Shown here piece by piece: positions 62,388 to 64,000 of a stretch of DNA of 64,000 nt. The stretch spans positions 90,412 through 154,411 of the forward strand of contig NZ_LUAW01000023.1 of NCBI RefSeq assembly GCF_001605895.1, read 5' to 3'. Positions within the stretch are counted from its first letter, which is position 1, and every line of letters begins with the position of its first letter. The stretch is from Acinetobacter pragensis (GTDB lineage Bacteria; Pseudomonadota; Gammaproteobacteria; Pseudomonadales; Moraxellaceae). Both the position numbers and the translations under genes were made by a program. The notes beneath the pieces were generated by a model that worked only from the letters and a program-made list of their open reading frames with translations, had not been told where the DNA came from and did no database searches.

Positions 62388-64000
62388 TCATTCAAGATCA
62401 TCTCTTGTAACATCGATGCGGTCACGCTTGAGTTCTCGCTGTAAATCCACACCGGTATGGGGCTGGCGGATTTGCGTATCGCTTTCGAATAAATGTTCCA
62501 GTTCAGCTAAAGCGTTACGATGTGTTTCGTAAACTTTCTGTTCATCGGTGTAAATGTGCTGCTGCTGGGAAAGCAGGGCTTCATCAAAGTCGCGGAACAG
62601 TTCAATGCTTTTATACGCATCATCTTCACTGACGCCGACATCGCGCAGCAGATGATAGGCCATGCCCAAAGAAGACAGGTAAGTTTCTCGCCAAATGTGC
62701 TCGACCCCGATATCGCGAAGAAGATGAACATGATGGCGGTCGCGGGCACGGACCAGCAATTTTAAAGCGGGATAATTCAAGCGGATATGGCGCGCAACAT
62801 TCATCGAATCTTCAATGTCGTCAATCGCCAAGACAAAGACTTTGGCATGCTCAATGCCGGCAGCACGCAGGATATCCGGCTGAGCGGCATCGCCATAGTA
62901 GAGCTTGCCGCCGTAAGTGCGCACGAAATCGACTTTATCTAAATTGCTGTCAATGGCGGTAAAGGGCTGGTGCTGAATATGCGCGACACGGGCAATAATT
63001 TGGCCAAAGCGGCCAAAGCCGGCAATGATAATCGGCGGATGATGATCTGGGATATCGTCATACTGCGGCGCTGCATCGCTTTTTTGCAGGCGCGGTGAAA
63101 TCACTGAATTCATCAGCCAATAGATCACCGGCGTCAGCACCATGGATAAGGTCACAATTAAGGTCAGCGGCTCCATCATGGCTTGCGTTAAAACTTTTTC
63201 ACTGACGGCTACGCTCAGCACTACAAATGCAAATTCACCGCCTTGCGCCAGACAGGCAGCCAGCATCAGGCTGTTGCGCCATGATTGCTGGAAATAGCGC
63301 GCAATAGCGGCCAAGGACAGCATTTTGACCAGCATCAGCACAACCGCGCCGCCAATAATCAGCATCGGCATATCAATAAACAGCGACAGCTTGGTGGTCA
63401 TGCCGACGGTCATAAAGAACAGGCCCAGCAGCAATCCCTTGAAGGGCGCAATACTGGCTTCCAGCTCATGGCGGAACTCAGAATCAGCCAGCAACACACC
63501 AGTAAGGAAGGCGCCTAAAGTGGTGCTGATTCCGAGAATATCCATTAACCCGACAACGCCTAAAACAATAAATAATCCAACGGCAGTGATCAGTTCATGC
63601 GCACCGCTTTTGGCGACAAAGCGGAAAAATGGGCGCATCAGGTAACGGCTGAATAAAAACAGCCCTGTAAATGTGGCCACAATGGCGGCAAAATAGGCAA
63701 TGCCGTGATGGGTGGATTCTGTGCCGGCGAGCAGGGGAATCAAGGCAATCAGCGGAATCGCCGCCATATCTTGAAACAGCAGGATAGAAAAAGACTGCTG
63801 GCCGAAGGTGGTGTTCAGCTGCTGCTTTTCACTCAGCAGCTGCAGAATAAAGGCGGTGGAAGACAGCGCCAAAGCAAAACCGATGACAGTGCTCGCGGCT
63901 ATGCCCTGCTGCAGGGCAAAGAAACTGATGACCGCCAGCAGAATGCCTGAAATGCCGACTTGCAGGCTGCCCATTACAAAGATGGAATGGCGCATTTCCC
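62388..64000 (-). CDS. Kef-type K+/H+ antiporter, partial (5' end outside window)
   Basis: A CPA2 monovalent-cation antiporter. The frame is still open at base 64000, and the visible 535-residue portion begins inside the transporter domain (MRHSIFVMGSLQVGI resembles the Kef segment around RxxIFGLGxLQ), so perhaps 90 residues lie outside. About nine membrane segments remain, followed by the RCK/TrkA-N NAD-binding domain (IIIAGFGRFGQIIARVAH, then AIDSN and YGDAAQPDILRAAG). A charged tail follows. KefB, KefC and YbaL types cannot be told apart here. In E. coli such channels are gated by glutathione adducts. Confidence 0.9.
   Translation of the reverse strand, partial: EMRHSIFVMGSLQVGISGILLAVISFFALQQGIAASTVIGFALALSSTAFILQLLSEKQQLNTTFGQQSFSILLFQDMAAIPLIALIPLLAGTESTHHGIAYFAAIVATFTGLFLFSRYLMRPFFRFVAKSGAHELITAVGLFIVLGVVGLMDILGISTTLGAFLTGVLLADSEFRHELEASIAPFKGLLLGLFFMTVGMTTKLSLFIDMPMLIIGGAVVLMLVKMLSLAAIARYFQQSWRNSLMLAACLAQGGEFAFVVLSVAVSEKVLTQAMMEPLTLIVTLSMVLTPVIYWLMNSVISPRLQKSDAAPQYDDIPDHHPPIIIAGFGRFGQIIARVAHIQHQPFTAIDSNLDKVDFVRTYGGKLYYGDAAQPDILRAAGIEHAKVFVLAIDDIEDSMNVARHIRLNYPALKLLVRARDRHHVHLLRDIGVEHIWRETYLSSLGMAYHLLRDVGVSEDDAYKSIELFRDFDEALLSQQQHIYTDEQKVYETHRNALAELEHLFESDTQIRQPHTGVDLQRELKRDRIDVTRDDLE

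Overview
The window reads as a stretch of chromosome from a gammaproteobacterium of the genus Acinetobacter, probably not A. baumannii. The basis is protein recall and gene order: a tuf/tRNA-Trp/secE/nusG/rplKAJL/rpoBC block, a fused-domain polyphosphate:AMP phosphotransferase very close to the Acinetobacter enzyme, recC-recB-recD in that order without ptrA, and a long N-terminal extension on UbiE. No insertion sequence, prophage, integron, rRNA operon or CRISPR array was seen. Most of the window is core genome.

Layout. 1-13.2 kb: translation and transcription block (3' part of tuf, tRNA-Trp, secE, nusG, L11, L1, L10, L7/L12, rpoB, rpoC), with a structured L10 leader, an rplL-rpoB attenuator-like hairpin, a hairpin in the rpoB leader and a nested palindromic repeat between rpoB and rpoC. 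13.3-21.8 kb: envelope and metabolic singletons (esterase, glycine-zipper lipoprotein, DUF4442 thioesterase, epoxide-hydrolase-like protein, NhaC/YuiF-like transporter, OmpW, LprI-like protein) and htpG. 21.9-25 kb, minus strand: an outer-membrane barrel-like protein, a 532-residue protein of unknown function carrying two perfect hexanucleotide repeats, and a 59-residue ORF just upstream of it. 25.2-29.2 kb: small exported or membrane proteins, dodecin, a FrnE/DsbA-like oxidoreductase and a succinyl/acetyl-CoA transferase. 29.4-34.6 kb: EnvZ/OmpR, divergent from tex. 34.7-40.5 kb, minus strand: small membrane protein, patatin-like lipase, the ubiE-ubiJ-ubiB ubiquinone genes and a helical protein of unknown function. 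40.8-52.7 kb: pap, an IRG-like helical protein, and recC-recB-recD. 52.7-57.6 kb: a gene-poor stretch with two orphan terminators and a repeated inverted motif, then rpsO-pnp and a CorA-type transporter. 58-64 kb, minus strand: YdcH-like protein, cbpM-cbpA, two DUF2147 paralogues, hslO and a Kef-type K+/H+ antiporter cut by the window end.

The most unusual object is the gene at 23176-24774. Sixteen perfect copies of one hexamer encode an (Ile-Asp) tract. Fifty-seven bases away, 21 perfect copies of an unrelated hexamer encode a (Glu-Ala) tract. Because the unit is six bases, copy-number change would alter tract length without breaking the frame. The flanking domains are not recognised with confidence; the C-terminal part has a faint resemblance to ParB-type folds. 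Secondary points are the 18-bp inverted motif TGTAAG-N6-CTTACA occurring twice in the recD-rpsO gap, terminators that follow no gene (small-RNA candidates), and a 70-bp imperfect palindrome separating ompR from envZ.

All functional statements come from reading the sequence and recalling families; no database search was run.
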